11,695 bases of DNA, taken from contig CAIWHF010000166.1 in NCBI GenBank assembly GCA_903912405.1, forward strand, positions 1 through 11,695. The letters run 5' to 3'. Source of the stretch: an uncultured Bacteroidota bacterium. GTDB lineage: Bacteria > Bacteroidota > Bacteroidia > Chitinophagales > Chitinophagaceae. The translations under genes were made by a program, and so were the position numbers. Positions within the stretch are counted from its first letter, which is position 1. Each line of letters begins with the position of its first letter. The notes beneath the pieces are model-generated. The model made no database searches, was not told the origin of the DNA, and was given only the letters and a program-made list of their open reading frames with translations. Positions 1-7,342 of this stretch are shown here, in pieces.

Positions 1-318
1 AATGCCGTTCGAATAAAACCAAATATTAAGACTACATGGATTGCCCTCATTAAAGGCTTATATACAAGCAAACTTTTTGAAGACGCCCTGCTACAATTAG
101 AAATAGCGAAAGAACATTGTGGGCCCAAACCAGAGTTTTTTTATTTACAAGCAGCCTGTTTATTTGCCACTGGAAAATCTAAAGATGCCTTAAAAAAATT
201 AGAGATTGGGCTGAAAAACGCTCCACAAAAAGTTGCTAATTTCTTAAGCTTAGATGCTGATTTAATTAGAAGGAATAATGTTAGTGAACTAATAGCTACC
301 TATAAAAGGAAAAAATAA
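1..318 (+). CDS. TPR-like repeat protein, C-terminal fragment
   Basis: Frame 1 is open from the window edge to a TAA at 316-318 and gives 105 residues; the start lies upstream of the window. The visible part is made of amphipathic helix pairs in the style of tetratricopeptide repeats: one unit around residues 12-45 (W-I-A-L-I-K-G-L-Y, then F-E-D-A-L-L-Q-L) and a second around 53-85 (F-Y-L-Q-A-A-C-L-F-A-T-G-K, then D-A-L-K-K-L-E-I-G-L). The spacing of small and aromatic residues and the A-L/L-E signature of helix B fit the family. The protein ends in a basic tail, Y-K-R-K-K. TPRs are protein-interaction scaffolds, and the specific role cannot be told from this fragment. The gene converges on the solute-binding protein gene with no intergenic base. 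I am fairly sure it is a real gene end and moderately sure of the TPR assignment. Confidence 0.7.
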   Translation, partial: NAVRIKPNIKTTWIALIKGLYTSKLFEDALLQLEIAKEHCGPKPEFFYLQAACLFATGKSKDALKKLEIGLKNAPQKVANFLSLDADLIRRNNVSELIATYKRKK

Positions 319-1941
319 TTAGTTCTTTTGTACCCTTTTCAAATCAATCCGATTCATAGCATTGCTTCTTAATCCAGTTATTTTCTTTTGGTAAAGATGT
401 ACATATTCATCATAAAATAAAGGAATAACGGGTGCTTCTTCTATCATTATGCTATCCATTTTACGATAAAGGGCTAAACGAGCAGCACCTTCTAATTGCA
501 TAGCTTGTTTATACCAAATATCAAACTGTTTATTTTTAAACCTTGTATAATTAGGAGGCGCCGGCATCGAAGATAAAAAAACAGCTAAAAAAGTTTCCGC
601 ATCAGGATAATCACCAATCCATTGAGCCCTAAACATAGGCAGTTCTCCGGCACTCATTTGTTGTTTTAATATAGACGCCTGCATCACTTCTACTACAACA
701 GGTATGCCAATTTCTTTTAATTCCTTAGCTATGAAATTTACAATATCCGCATAATTATCTGGTGTATAAATAGTAATTGGTGGAGCATTCCCTTTTTTAT
801 CAAACCCAATCTGTGCCAAAAGCTGTTTCGCTTTTTCTGGTTGGTAGCTATAACCAAATTGAGCATCTTCAAAATAACCAGGCATGCCTTTTGGTATAAA
901 TCCTTTTGTAGCTGCTACACCTATTCCATTCCTAAAATTGGTTATAATTTTATTTCTATCGATAGCATAATTAATTGCTTGCCGGTATTGCTTTTTTTTC
1001 AGTGGATTGTTTTTCAAAACGGATGAGGTAGTATCTGATAAAAAGCCAATATACTCTGTATTGATATAGGTTGACTTTTGTAGATTAAATTGTTTTTGAA
1101 ACGAAGGTTTTAATAAACCATTTTTATAAAAAACAAGATCTTTAAAAGAAGCGTCAATGCTATTTACAAAATCTAACTTGTGTTGCATAAACAATAGAAA
1201 CTCCGTTGCCTTAGTATCAAAAAAAGATAGCTGAACGCCACTTAAATATGGTATGCGTCGCCCATTTTCATACTCCCAATAATTAGGATTTTTATGCATT
1301 AGCAAATTGGCACCCTCATCCCAACTAATGAGTTGAAATGGACCCGTACCACAAGGGTGACTTCTAAAATCTTCTTTATAATAGTTAACTACCTCATAGG
1401 GAACAATGCTACAATAGGGCATGCTCAACATATGCAACAAGGGCTGAAAGGGTTGTTTCAAATGGATTATAAAGGTGCTATCATTAATTGCTTCAAAAGG
1501 ATTAACTGCTGTTACTTTATCATTAAATATCCAAGCGCCTGGCGATGCTAAAGTTGGATCTATCAAACGCTTAAAACTAAACACCACATCACCAGCTACT
1601 AATTTTCTAGCTTGGTGCTTAGGAAAAAGCGGATGTTGGTGAAAATAAATATCTTGACGAAGATGAAAAGTGTAATTTAACTGACTAGCATCTACCGACC
1701 ACGCATAAGCTATACTCGCTTTTAAATGCAAATTGCTATCTGTTTCTACTAAAGTATTGTACAAAAGCTGGGCACACCACATAGTAGATAAATCTTTAGA
1801 AAATGCAGGGTCGAGCGAATGTAAGCCACCTGCCAAATTCATTCTAAACGTATGATCATAAGCTCTTTCATCTATAGCCGTACAAGCCCCTATAGACCAT
1901 ACAAAAAATGAAAATAAAAACGCTTGGCTTAGTCGCAACAT
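319..1941 (-). CDS. ABC transporter solute-binding lipoprotein, family 5 (OppA/DppA-like)
   Basis: This 540-residue protein has the length and motifs of family-5 solute-binding proteins, which capture peptides, nickel or other small solutes and hand them to an ABC permease. The N-terminus is a lipoprotein signal: a hydrophobic stretch at residues 7-19 followed by S-I-G-A-C, with Cys20 as the likely lipidated residue (the lipobox is slightly atypical, with Ile at -3). Family motifs follow in order: D-V-V-F-S-F-K-R at 118-125, G-T-G-P-F at 198-202, N-P-N-Y-W at 218-222, R-Q-A-I-N-Y-A-I-D-R at 320-329, W-I-G-D-Y-P-D-A-E at 441-449 and A-P-V-I-P-L-F-Y at 503-510. No permease or ATPase gene is in the window, so it is an orphan here and the ligand is unknown. 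The ATG at 1939-1941 sits just before the signal peptide. It is transcribed divergently from pdxJ. Confidence 0.92.
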   Translation of the reverse strand: MLRLSQAFLFSFFVWSIGACTAIDERAYDHTFRMNLAGGLHSLDPAFSKDLSTMWCAQLLYNTLVETDSNLHLKASIAYAWSVDASQLNYTFHLRQDIYFHQHPLFPKHQARKLVAGDVVFSFKRLIDPTLASPGAWIFNDKVTAVNPFEAINDSTFIIHLKQPFQPLLHMLSMPYCSIVPYEVVNYYKEDFRSHPCGTGPFQLISWDEGANLLMHKNPNYWEYENGRRIPYLSGVQLSFFDTKATEFLLFMQHKLDFVNSIDASFKDLVFYKNGLLKPSFQKQFNLQKSTYINTEYIGFLSDTTSSVLKNNPLKKKQYRQAINYAIDRNKIITNFRNGIGVAATKGFIPKGMPGYFEDAQFGYSYQPEKAKQLLAQIGFDKKGNAPPITIYTPDNYADIVNFIAKELKEIGIPVVVEVMQASILKQQMSAGELPMFRAQWIGDYPDAETFLAVFLSSMPAPPNYTRFKNKQFDIWYKQAMQLEGAARLALYRKMDSIMIEEAPVIPLFYDEYVHLYQKKITGLRSNAMNRIDLKRVQKN

Positions 1942-2034
1942 GTTATTGCTTTAAAAAATGAAAATATGGATTAATTAAATCAATTGCACAATAAATTTAA
2001 AATTTAATAATTACATTTGTGTAGAATATGCTGT
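1942..2034. promoter_or_regulatory. Divergent AT-rich intergenic region between the SBP gene and pdxJ
   Basis: These 93 bases must hold the promoters of both divergent genes. The region is strongly AT-rich, with the palindromes TTAATTAA (1971-1978) and CAATTG (1981-1986). For the plus strand there is a good -7 box at 2012-2019 (separate entry). For the minus strand the best candidate is weak: TATTTTCA (complement of 1959-1966), with a TTG 22 bases upstream (complement of 1989-1991). No recognisable operator or riboswitch was seen. Confidence 0.55.
2012..2019 (+). promoter_or_regulatory. Bacteroidota-type -7 promoter box for pdxJ
   Basis: TACATTTG matches the TAnnTTTG consensus recognised by the primary sigma factor of Bacteroidota. 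The only nearby TTG that could serve as the -33 element is at 1984-1986, which leaves a 25-base spacer, a little longer than usual. Transcription would begin at about 2024-2027, giving a leader of only about 10 bases before the ATG at 2035. This makes a TTG start at 2017 impossible from this promoter, since that codon overlaps the box. Confidence 0.5.
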
Positions 2035-2760
2035 ATGATTACTAAGCTTTCCGTTAATATCAATAAAATAGCCACCCTAAGGAATAGTAGAGGTCATAAT
2101 AATCCCAATGTTGTTAAAACTGCCATGGATTGTGAATTATTTGGCGCAGATGGAATTACCGTGCATCCCCGTCCTGACGAACGCCATATTACCTATAAAG
2201 ATGTTTATGATTTAAAAAAAGTGCTCACTTCGGAGTTTAATATAGAAGGAAATCCGATTGAAGATAAATTTGTGCAACTGGTACTAGACAATAAACCTGC
2301 ACAAGTTACTTTGGTGCCAGATGCTATGAATCAGTTAACTTCAAATCATGGATGGGATATTATTAAAAACGCCAACTTATTGTCCTCCTTTGTATGTCTT
2401 TTTAAAAAACATAATATTCGTGTTTCCATTTTTGTAGATCCAATTGAAGAACAAATACAAGCTGCTAAAGACATACAAACTGATCGAATAGAATTATACA
2501 CAGAGCAATATGCAAAAGATTATTTAGTAGACCCGGCAAAGGCAATAGCACAATATAAAAGCTGTGCTTTAGCGGCAGATAGATTAGGTATTGGAATAAA
2601 CGCTGGCCATGATTTGGATTTACATAATCTAGCCTTTTTGAAAAAAGAAATACCAAGTTTACTAGAGGTTTCTATTGGGCACGCACTCATAGCAGATGCT
2701 ATTTATTTAGGATTAGAAAACACCATTCAATTATATAAAAGACAATTAAGTACCCTTTAA
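2035..2760 (+). CDS. pdxJ: Pyridoxine 5'-phosphate synthase PdxJ
   Basis: PdxJ catalyses the last step of the DXP-dependent vitamin B6 pathway: it condenses 3-amino-2-oxopropyl phosphate with 1-deoxyxylulose 5-phosphate to give pyridoxine 5'-phosphate, in the cytoplasm. From the ATG at 2035 the protein has 241 residues, normal for the family. Visible family motifs are V-N-I-N-K-I-A-T-L-R-N at 7-17, G-A-D-G-I-T-V-H-P-R-P-D-E-R-H-I at 37-52 (His44, Arg46 and His51 at the phosphate/active site), N-I-E-G with Glu71, S-I-F-V-D at 131-135, and N-A-G-H-D-L with His192. Glu71, His44 and His192 correspond to the catalytic residues known in the E. coli enzyme. The NINK form replaces the NIDH seen in the proteobacterial enzyme, which I recall as usual in Bacteroidota. 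A TTG start at 2017 would add six residues (two of them in a Cys-Cys pair) with no family counterpart, so the ATG is preferred. The giant PKD gene follows 26 bp downstream with no terminator. Confidence 0.96.
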   Translation: MITKLSVNINKIATLRNSRGHNNPNVVKTAMDCELFGADGITVHPRPDERHITYKDVYDLKKVLTSEFNIEGNPIEDKFVQLVLDNKPAQVTLVPDAMNQLTSNHGWDIIKNANLLSSFVCLFKKHNIRVSIFVDPIEEQIQAAKDIQTDRIELYTEQYAKDYLVDPAKAIAQYKSCALAADRLGIGINAGHDLDLHNLAFLKKEIPSLLEVSIGHALIADAIYLGLENTIQLYKRQLSTL

Positions 2761-2786
2761 TTTTTTTATTTAAACCCGTTAGTATT

Positions 2787-5700
2787 ATGTATGTATCAAG
2801 TAAAATCAAGATATTTAATCTTGTTATTTTAGTAACTTGTTTTTTTTCTTTCGAAAAAATTCACGGACAAGTTTTAGCAAATTTCAACACCAATGTTATC
2901 AATGGCTGTGCTCCCTTAGTTGTTCAGTTTAATGATGCTAGCACAGGCAACCCAACCACATGGCAATGGAATTTTGGAAATAGCGTTACCTCAACACAAC
3001 AAAATCCATCGACCGTATTTACTACTCCTGGCACGTATACCATTACGCTTACAGCATCCAATAGCACAAGCTCAAATACAAAAACAAGTATTGCCTATAT
3101 TACAGTAAATGCTTCACCGAAAGTTCTGTTTACTGCATCCGATTCTGGAAATGTTTGCCTTCCAAAAACAATTCAGTTCACAAACCAAAGCACAGGCACT
3201 ATCAATCCTACCTTTTTGTGGAACTTTGGCGATGGTAGTACCTCTACCTTAGCCAACCCAAGTCACACGTATACAAATCCTGGTAATTATAATGTTACCT
3301 TATTAATTAGCAATAGCAATGGCTGTTCTAAATCTTTGACAAAACAGAATTTTATCACTTTAATAAACAAACCTACCGCTAGTATAACTGCAACCAATAC
3401 AAGTGCTTGTAAAGCTCCTTTTAGTACTATATTTAGTGCTAGCAGCAACCAAACGGGAGTTAGTTATTTATGGAATTTTGGTGACAATACTACGGGGCTG
3501 GGCAATACCCTTTCACATACCTATAATGCCCTTGGATCCTACACAGTGCAACTTATTTCTATCAATGCAACGGGATGTAAGGATACACTCATCCTAACCA
3601 ATTATATTAACATTAATAATTTAATAGCTAGTTTTTCGGTAGGTAACACACAGTGTCAAAATACGCCGGTGAACTTTACCAATACGAGTATCCCAATAGG
3701 AGTAAATTATTTTTGGAATTTTGGGGATGGCGCTACTACTACAGCAAATAATCCAAGCCATATTTATAGTAATCCAGGAAATTATACGGTAAAATTAATA
3801 GTTCAAAATGGATCTTGTATAGACTCTGCGACACAAATAATCACCATAAAACCTTCACCGGTAGCTTCTTTTACTGCAAATCCAACAAGTCCATGCGCTG
3901 CTCCTGGCATTGTAAATTTTACCAATACAAGTACAGGAACTGGTATCGTAAGTTATTTATGGAATTTTGGAGATCTTACAACGGCCACTTCTCCCAATCC
4001 ATCACATACCTATAATAGCTATAATCAATATACAGTTCAGCTAACGGTAACCAATAGTGTTGGATGTTCGAGCACAGCCGTTCAATATAATGCAGTTACA
4101 ATAATTGAAGAATTAGATACCATTAATTTATCGAATGCTAATTTATGTGCGCCTTACACTACATCCTTTTCACTCAACACCAATGCAAGTGTTGGTATTG
4201 TTTCCTATAATTGGTCATTTGGCAATACACAAAGCGCTAGCATAGCCAACCCTTCAACTACTTATACAACACCCGGAAATTATACCATTACACTCAACTA
4301 CACATTAGCTAACGGTTGCAGTTATTCAAAGCAAAAAACAATTGTTGTAGGCACTACCCCTATAGCCAATTTTACCGCGAGTCCTACCACTATTTGCATT
4401 GGTAGTGCCGTTTCTTTTGTAAATACTTCATCGCTAGCTAGCACCTATACTTGGTACTTTGGAGATGGCAATTTTTCAAACATAAGTACCAATCTTACTC
4501 ACACCTATGTAGATACAGGTTATTTTTCAGTTATGCTAATTGCTGGAAATGGAACTTGTGCAGATACGGCTAATTATCAAAATCTTATTTATGTTAATCC
4601 TCCCAAAGCCTTATTTACATTTGCACTCAATAACTGTTCTGATAGAAAAACGATTGCCTTCACCAACAATTCCATAGGTGCTACTTCTTATCTATGGAAT
4701 TTTGGAGATGGTGGCACCTCCACCTTAACCAATCCTACACACACTTATGCGTCTAATGGAACATATCAAGTAATTTTAAAAGCAATGAATTCCATAACGG
4801 GATGTATTCATTACGATACGCTTACTGTTGATATTTTTAATTTAACCCCTCAGTTTAATGGCACAATAAGTGCTTGTAAGCAAGTAAATTGTAGTTATAC
4901 AGCCAATCCAAACATTAATTACATAAATTATACTTGGTATTGGGGCGATGGAAGCTATTCAAGTAATAGTAACAATTCTAATTATCATGCATATACAAAC
5001 ACAGGAGTATATACTATAAAATTAGTGGTTACTGATAAATACAATTGCAAAGATTCTATAACTAAAATTAACTACGTTAGTATATACGGCACGAACGTAA
5101 ATTTTGTAGCTAATTCATTACAAGGGTGTGCTCCACATAATGTACTATTTAACAATACCAGCACAGCTGCATTGGGCGCAAGCATCATCAATTATAAATG
5201 GGATTTTGGAAATGGTATTATTAGCAATAGCTCCAACGGAAATACGATATACAACAATGCTGGATTATATGCTGTTCAACTAATAATTACCGAATCACAT
5301 AATTGTGTAGACTCGATTACAAAAATCAACTATATTAAAGTAAACAAACCAGTAGCGAAATTTGGTGTAAATAAAGTTGTTGCATGCAATCAAGAATTAA
5401 TTTATTTTTCTGATTCTTCTATTTATAGTGGAAACGGATTGACCTACTACTGGTCCTTTGGAGATGGTAGTAGTGCTGCTACCGCAAATCCTTCACATGC
5501 CTATACCCAAAACGGACTATATACTGTAAAACTAAAAATAACAGATAGTTTAGGTTGTACCGATTCCATTACAAAAACAAATTTGATTCAAATTAATGGT
5601 ATTATAAGTTCGTTTATAGCAAGTGATACCCTAGCTTCTTGTCCGCCATTAGTTGTTAATCTAACGAATACTTCGACTAACAGTACAGCTTCTTTATGGA

Positions 5701-7337
5701 CTTTTGGAAACAGTGGAACTAGCACCTTGTTAAACCCTAGCATTATTTATTCAAATCCTGGTACGTACATTATAAAACTGATTAGTACCAATGCTATTGG
5801 TTGTATAGATTCAGCCTTTAAAACAATTGTAGTAAACGGACCAACGGGTAGCTTTTCATATACACCTACGCAAGCCTGTTTCCCAAATGCTAGCATCGTA
5901 TTTTCAGCAACAACCAATAATACACAATCGCTTTTGTGGGATTTTAGCAATGGTGTTACTGCAACTACTACAGGCAGTACTATAAGTTATACCTATACTT
6001 ATAATCAGATAGGGAATTATATTCCTAAATTAGTGATGACTAGTGGTGCCAATTGTATTATTGCGCTCGTAGGCACTGACACTATTAAAGTAACAAAAAC
6101 GAGTGCCAAGTTTGGTGCATCACAACTTACGTTTTGCAAATCAGGCACTGTTCAATTCACGGATTCTTCTACGGCATCAAGTGGCCAAATAGCAAACTAT
6201 TTGTGGGACTTTGGCGATGGTACCAACAGTAATTTAAAAAATCCTAATCATACGTATAGCAATATTGGTGTTTTCTCCGTTCGACTTATTGTAATCAGTG
6301 ATGTTGGTTGTGCCGATACGTGTTACAAAACAATCACAATCCTAGAAGGCAATAATATTAGTATGACCAATAACTTATTCTTGTGTGAAGGGCAAGGCAA
6401 AACGGTAACCATTACTTCAAATTCAATTATAACCAACTGGTCTCCATCAACAGGATTATCGTGTAGTAACTGTAGCGCTCCTTTTGTGAATCCACTCACG
6501 TCCACTAACTATACAATTATTGCTAGCAATACTAATGGATGTATAGATACTGCATACTTAGTCGTTACTGTTCAGCCCAAATTACCAAGTAGTATAGATA
6601 ATCAGAAAAGTATTTGTTTAGGGGACTCTGTACGAATAAATGCATATGGTGGGACCAATTATACGTGGAGTCCAATTTCGTATTTATCAAATTCACAGAT
6701 TAGCAACCCTTGGGCTTATCCTACAAGTACAACTACCTACTATGTAGCTATTCATCAAGGTACCTGTACTTTTGATACCCTACAATTGACTGTCACTGTA
6801 AACCCAAAACCAATATTAATTGCCGGTACAAGCCAAACAATTATGGCAGGGTCTTCGGTACTTTTAACGGCAAGTGGAACTAATATTAATTTCTACACAT
6901 GGACACCCGCTTCAAGTTTGAGTTGCAATACCTGTGCAACGCCAATTGCTAGTCCAACAGAAAATACTGTTTACCATATAACCGTAAGCAATCTGTTTGG
7001 CTGCACAGCACGTGATTCGGTAAGTATTAATATACGTTGTGAAAATAGCCAAGTCTTTTTACCCAATACGTTTACACCCAATGGAGATGGCTTAAATGAT
7101 GTTTTTGCAGTGAGAGGTGTGGGTCTAAGAAATATTGTAGCGTTTAGAATTTATAATAAATGGGGCAATTTAGTTTTTGAACGAACAGATTTTTCTTCAA
7201 ATGACTATAACAACGGTTGGGATGGAACATTTAATAATACGCCACTAGGCAATGATATTTTTGTATATACCGTAGATGCTATTTGTATTACGGGTGATTT
7301 AATTCAGGTTAAAGGAGATATCGCATTAATAAAATAA
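2787..7337 (+). CDS. Giant PKD-repeat surface protein with type B T9SS C-terminal sorting domain
   Basis: This 1516-residue secreted protein has a Sec signal peptide (K6/K8, hydrophobic core 9-22, likely cleavage after I-H-G at residue 27). Fourteen consecutive PKD domains of 78-86 residues span residues 28-1186, each with a W-x-F-G-D-G-like motif and an H-x-Y-x-x-x-G-x-Y motif. Three Ig-like modules follow (about 1187-1262, 1263-1338, 1339-1416); the first and third carry C-x-x-C (Cys1226/1229, Cys1380/1383). The last 100 residues are a gliding-motility-associated (CHU_C, type B) domain with P-N-T-F-T-P-N-G-D-G at 1426-1435, Y-N-K-W-G at 1456-1460 and G-W-D-G-T near 1477-1481. In known family members this end routes the protein through the type IX secretion system. 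No catalytic domain was seen, so a stalk, adhesin or matrix role is inferred from architecture alone. The ATG at 2787 directly precedes the signal peptide; a second ATG at 2791 is out of frame. The porP-like partner starts 5 bp downstream. Confidence 0.93.
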   Translation: MYVSSKIKIFNLVILVTCFFSFEKIHGQVLANFNTNVINGCAPLVVQFNDASTGNPTTWQWNFGNSVTSTQQNPSTVFTTPGTYTITLTASNSTSSNTKTSIAYITVNASPKVLFTASDSGNVCLPKTIQFTNQSTGTINPTFLWNFGDGSTSTLANPSHTYTNPGNYNVTLLISNSNGCSKSLTKQNFITLINKPTASITATNTSACKAPFSTIFSASSNQTGVSYLWNFGDNTTGLGNTLSHTYNALGSYTVQLISINATGCKDTLILTNYININNLIASFSVGNTQCQNTPVNFTNTSIPIGVNYFWNFGDGATTTANNPSHIYSNPGNYTVKLIVQNGSCIDSATQIITIKPSPVASFTANPTSPCAAPGIVNFTNTSTGTGIVSYLWNFGDLTTATSPNPSHTYNSYNQYTVQLTVTNSVGCSSTAVQYNAVTIIEELDTINLSNANLCAPYTTSFSLNTNASVGIVSYNWSFGNTQSASIANPSTTYTTPGNYTITLNYTLANGCSYSKQKTIVVGTTPIANFTASPTTICIGSAVSFVNTSSLASTYTWYFGDGNFSNISTNLTHTYVDTGYFSVMLIAGNGTCADTANYQNLIYVNPPKALFTFALNNCSDRKTIAFTNNSIGATSYLWNFGDGGTSTLTNPTHTYASNGTYQVILKAMNSITGCIHYDTLTVDIFNLTPQFNGTISACKQVNCSYTANPNINYINYTWYWGDGSYSSNSNNSNYHAYTNTGVYTIKLVVTDKYNCKDSITKINYVSIYGTNVNFVANSLQGCAPHNVLFNNTSTAALGASIINYKWDFGNGIISNSSNGNTIYNNAGLYAVQLIITESHNCVDSITKINYIKVNKPVAKFGVNKVVACNQELIYFSDSSIYSGNGLTYYWSFGDGSSAATANPSHAYTQNGLYTVKLKITDSLGCTDSITKTNLIQINGIISSFIASDTLASCPPLVVNLTNTSTNSTASLWTFGNSGTSTLLNPSIIYSNPGTYIIKLISTNAIGCIDSAFKTIVVNGPTGSFSYTPTQACFPNASIVFSATTNNTQSLLWDFSNGVTATTTGSTISYTYTYNQIGNYIPKLVMTSGANCIIALVGTDTIKVTKTSAKFGASQLTFCKSGTVQFTDSSTASSGQIANYLWDFGDGTNSNLKNPNHTYSNIGVFSVRLIVISDVGCADTCYKTITILEGNNISMTNNLFLCEGQGKTVTITSNSIITNWSPSTGLSCSNCSAPFVNPLTSTNYTIIASNTNGCIDTAYLVVTVQPKLPSSIDNQKSICLGDSVRINAYGGTNYTWSPISYLSNSQISNPWAYPTSTTTYYVAIHQGTCTFDTLQLTVTVNPKPILIAGTSQTIMAGSSVLLTASGTNINFYTWTPASSLSCNTCATPIASPTENTVYHITVSNLFGCTARDSVSINIRCENSQVFLPNTFTPNGDGLNDVFAVRGVGLRNIVAFRIYNKWGNLVFERTDFSSNDYNNGWDGTFNNTPLGNDIFVYTVDAICITGDLIQVKGDIALIK
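2868..6344 (+). repeat. Tandem array of 14 PKD domains within the surface protein
   Basis: Domain starts read from the translation are residues 28, 109, 194, 278, 356, 441, 523, 605, 685, 768, 854, 938, 1018 and 1104, with the array ending near 1186. The core motif varies: WNFGNS, WNFGDG, WNFGDN, WNFGDG, WNFGDL, WSFGNT, WYFGDG, WNFGDG, WYWGDG, WDFGNG, WSFGDG, WTFGNS, WDFSNG, WDFGDG. All but the first copy have one Cys near the N-terminal edge and one about 20-25 residues before the end. At DNA level the copies have diverged well beyond simple direct repeats. Only short words such as ttatggaattttgg recur, so the array is old rather than freshly expanded. Confidence 0.85.
6345..7034 (+). repeat. 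Three Ig-like modules between the PKD array and the sorting domain
   Basis: Residues about 1187-1416 form three units of about 76 residues, each with a W-S/T-P-x-x-x-L-S core followed by an N/S-P-x-x-x-P-x-x-x-T-x-Y-x-x pattern. Units 1 and 3 carry L-S-C-S-N-C-S-A-P and L-S-C-N-T-C-A-T-P; unit 2 has Y-L-S-N-S-Q-I-S-N-P in the same place, without the cysteines. This module type is common just before type B sorting domains in Bacteroidota proteins (from general knowledge of these proteins). It is probably a spacer beta-sandwich. Confidence 0.65.
7035..7334 (+). other. Type B (CHU_C-like) T9SS C-terminal sorting domain
   Basis: Residues 1417-1516 are the last 100 residues of the PKD protein. 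They contain F-L-P-N-T-F-T-P-N-G-D-G-L-N-D-V-F, then F-R-I-Y-N-K-W-G-N-L-V-F-E, then N-G-W-D-G-T-F-N and a closing K-G-D-I-A-L-I-K. These are the landmarks of the gliding-motility-associated C-terminal family. In studied members it directs export across the outer membrane and depends on a PorP/SprF partner, which here is the next gene. Confidence 0.9.
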
Positions 7338-7342
7338 ACGTT

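Noticed and set aside
841..1551. Plus-strand open frames opposite the SBP gene (841-1026 and 1333-1551)
   Set aside because: They lie wholly inside a well-supported gene on the other strand and show no protein-like features.
2017..2034. TTG start extending PdxJ by six residues
   Set aside because: The extra residues have no counterpart in the PdxJ family, and the TTG lies inside the probable -7 promoter box; the ATG at 2035 fits the family's N-terminus.
2465..2656. Minus-strand open frame opposite pdxJ
   Set aside because: A shadow of the conserved pdxJ reading frame, with no promoter or family signal.
2868..6344. The repetitive DNA as a CRISPR or simple direct-repeat array
   Set aside because: The repeats are in-frame protein domains of about 250 bp with diverged DNA; there are no short identical repeats with unique spacers.
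2920..6505. Small open frames inside the PKD gene in other frames and on the minus strand
   Set aside because: The full-length PKD frame has clear domain periodicity throughout; the others are by-products of repetitive low-complexity coding.
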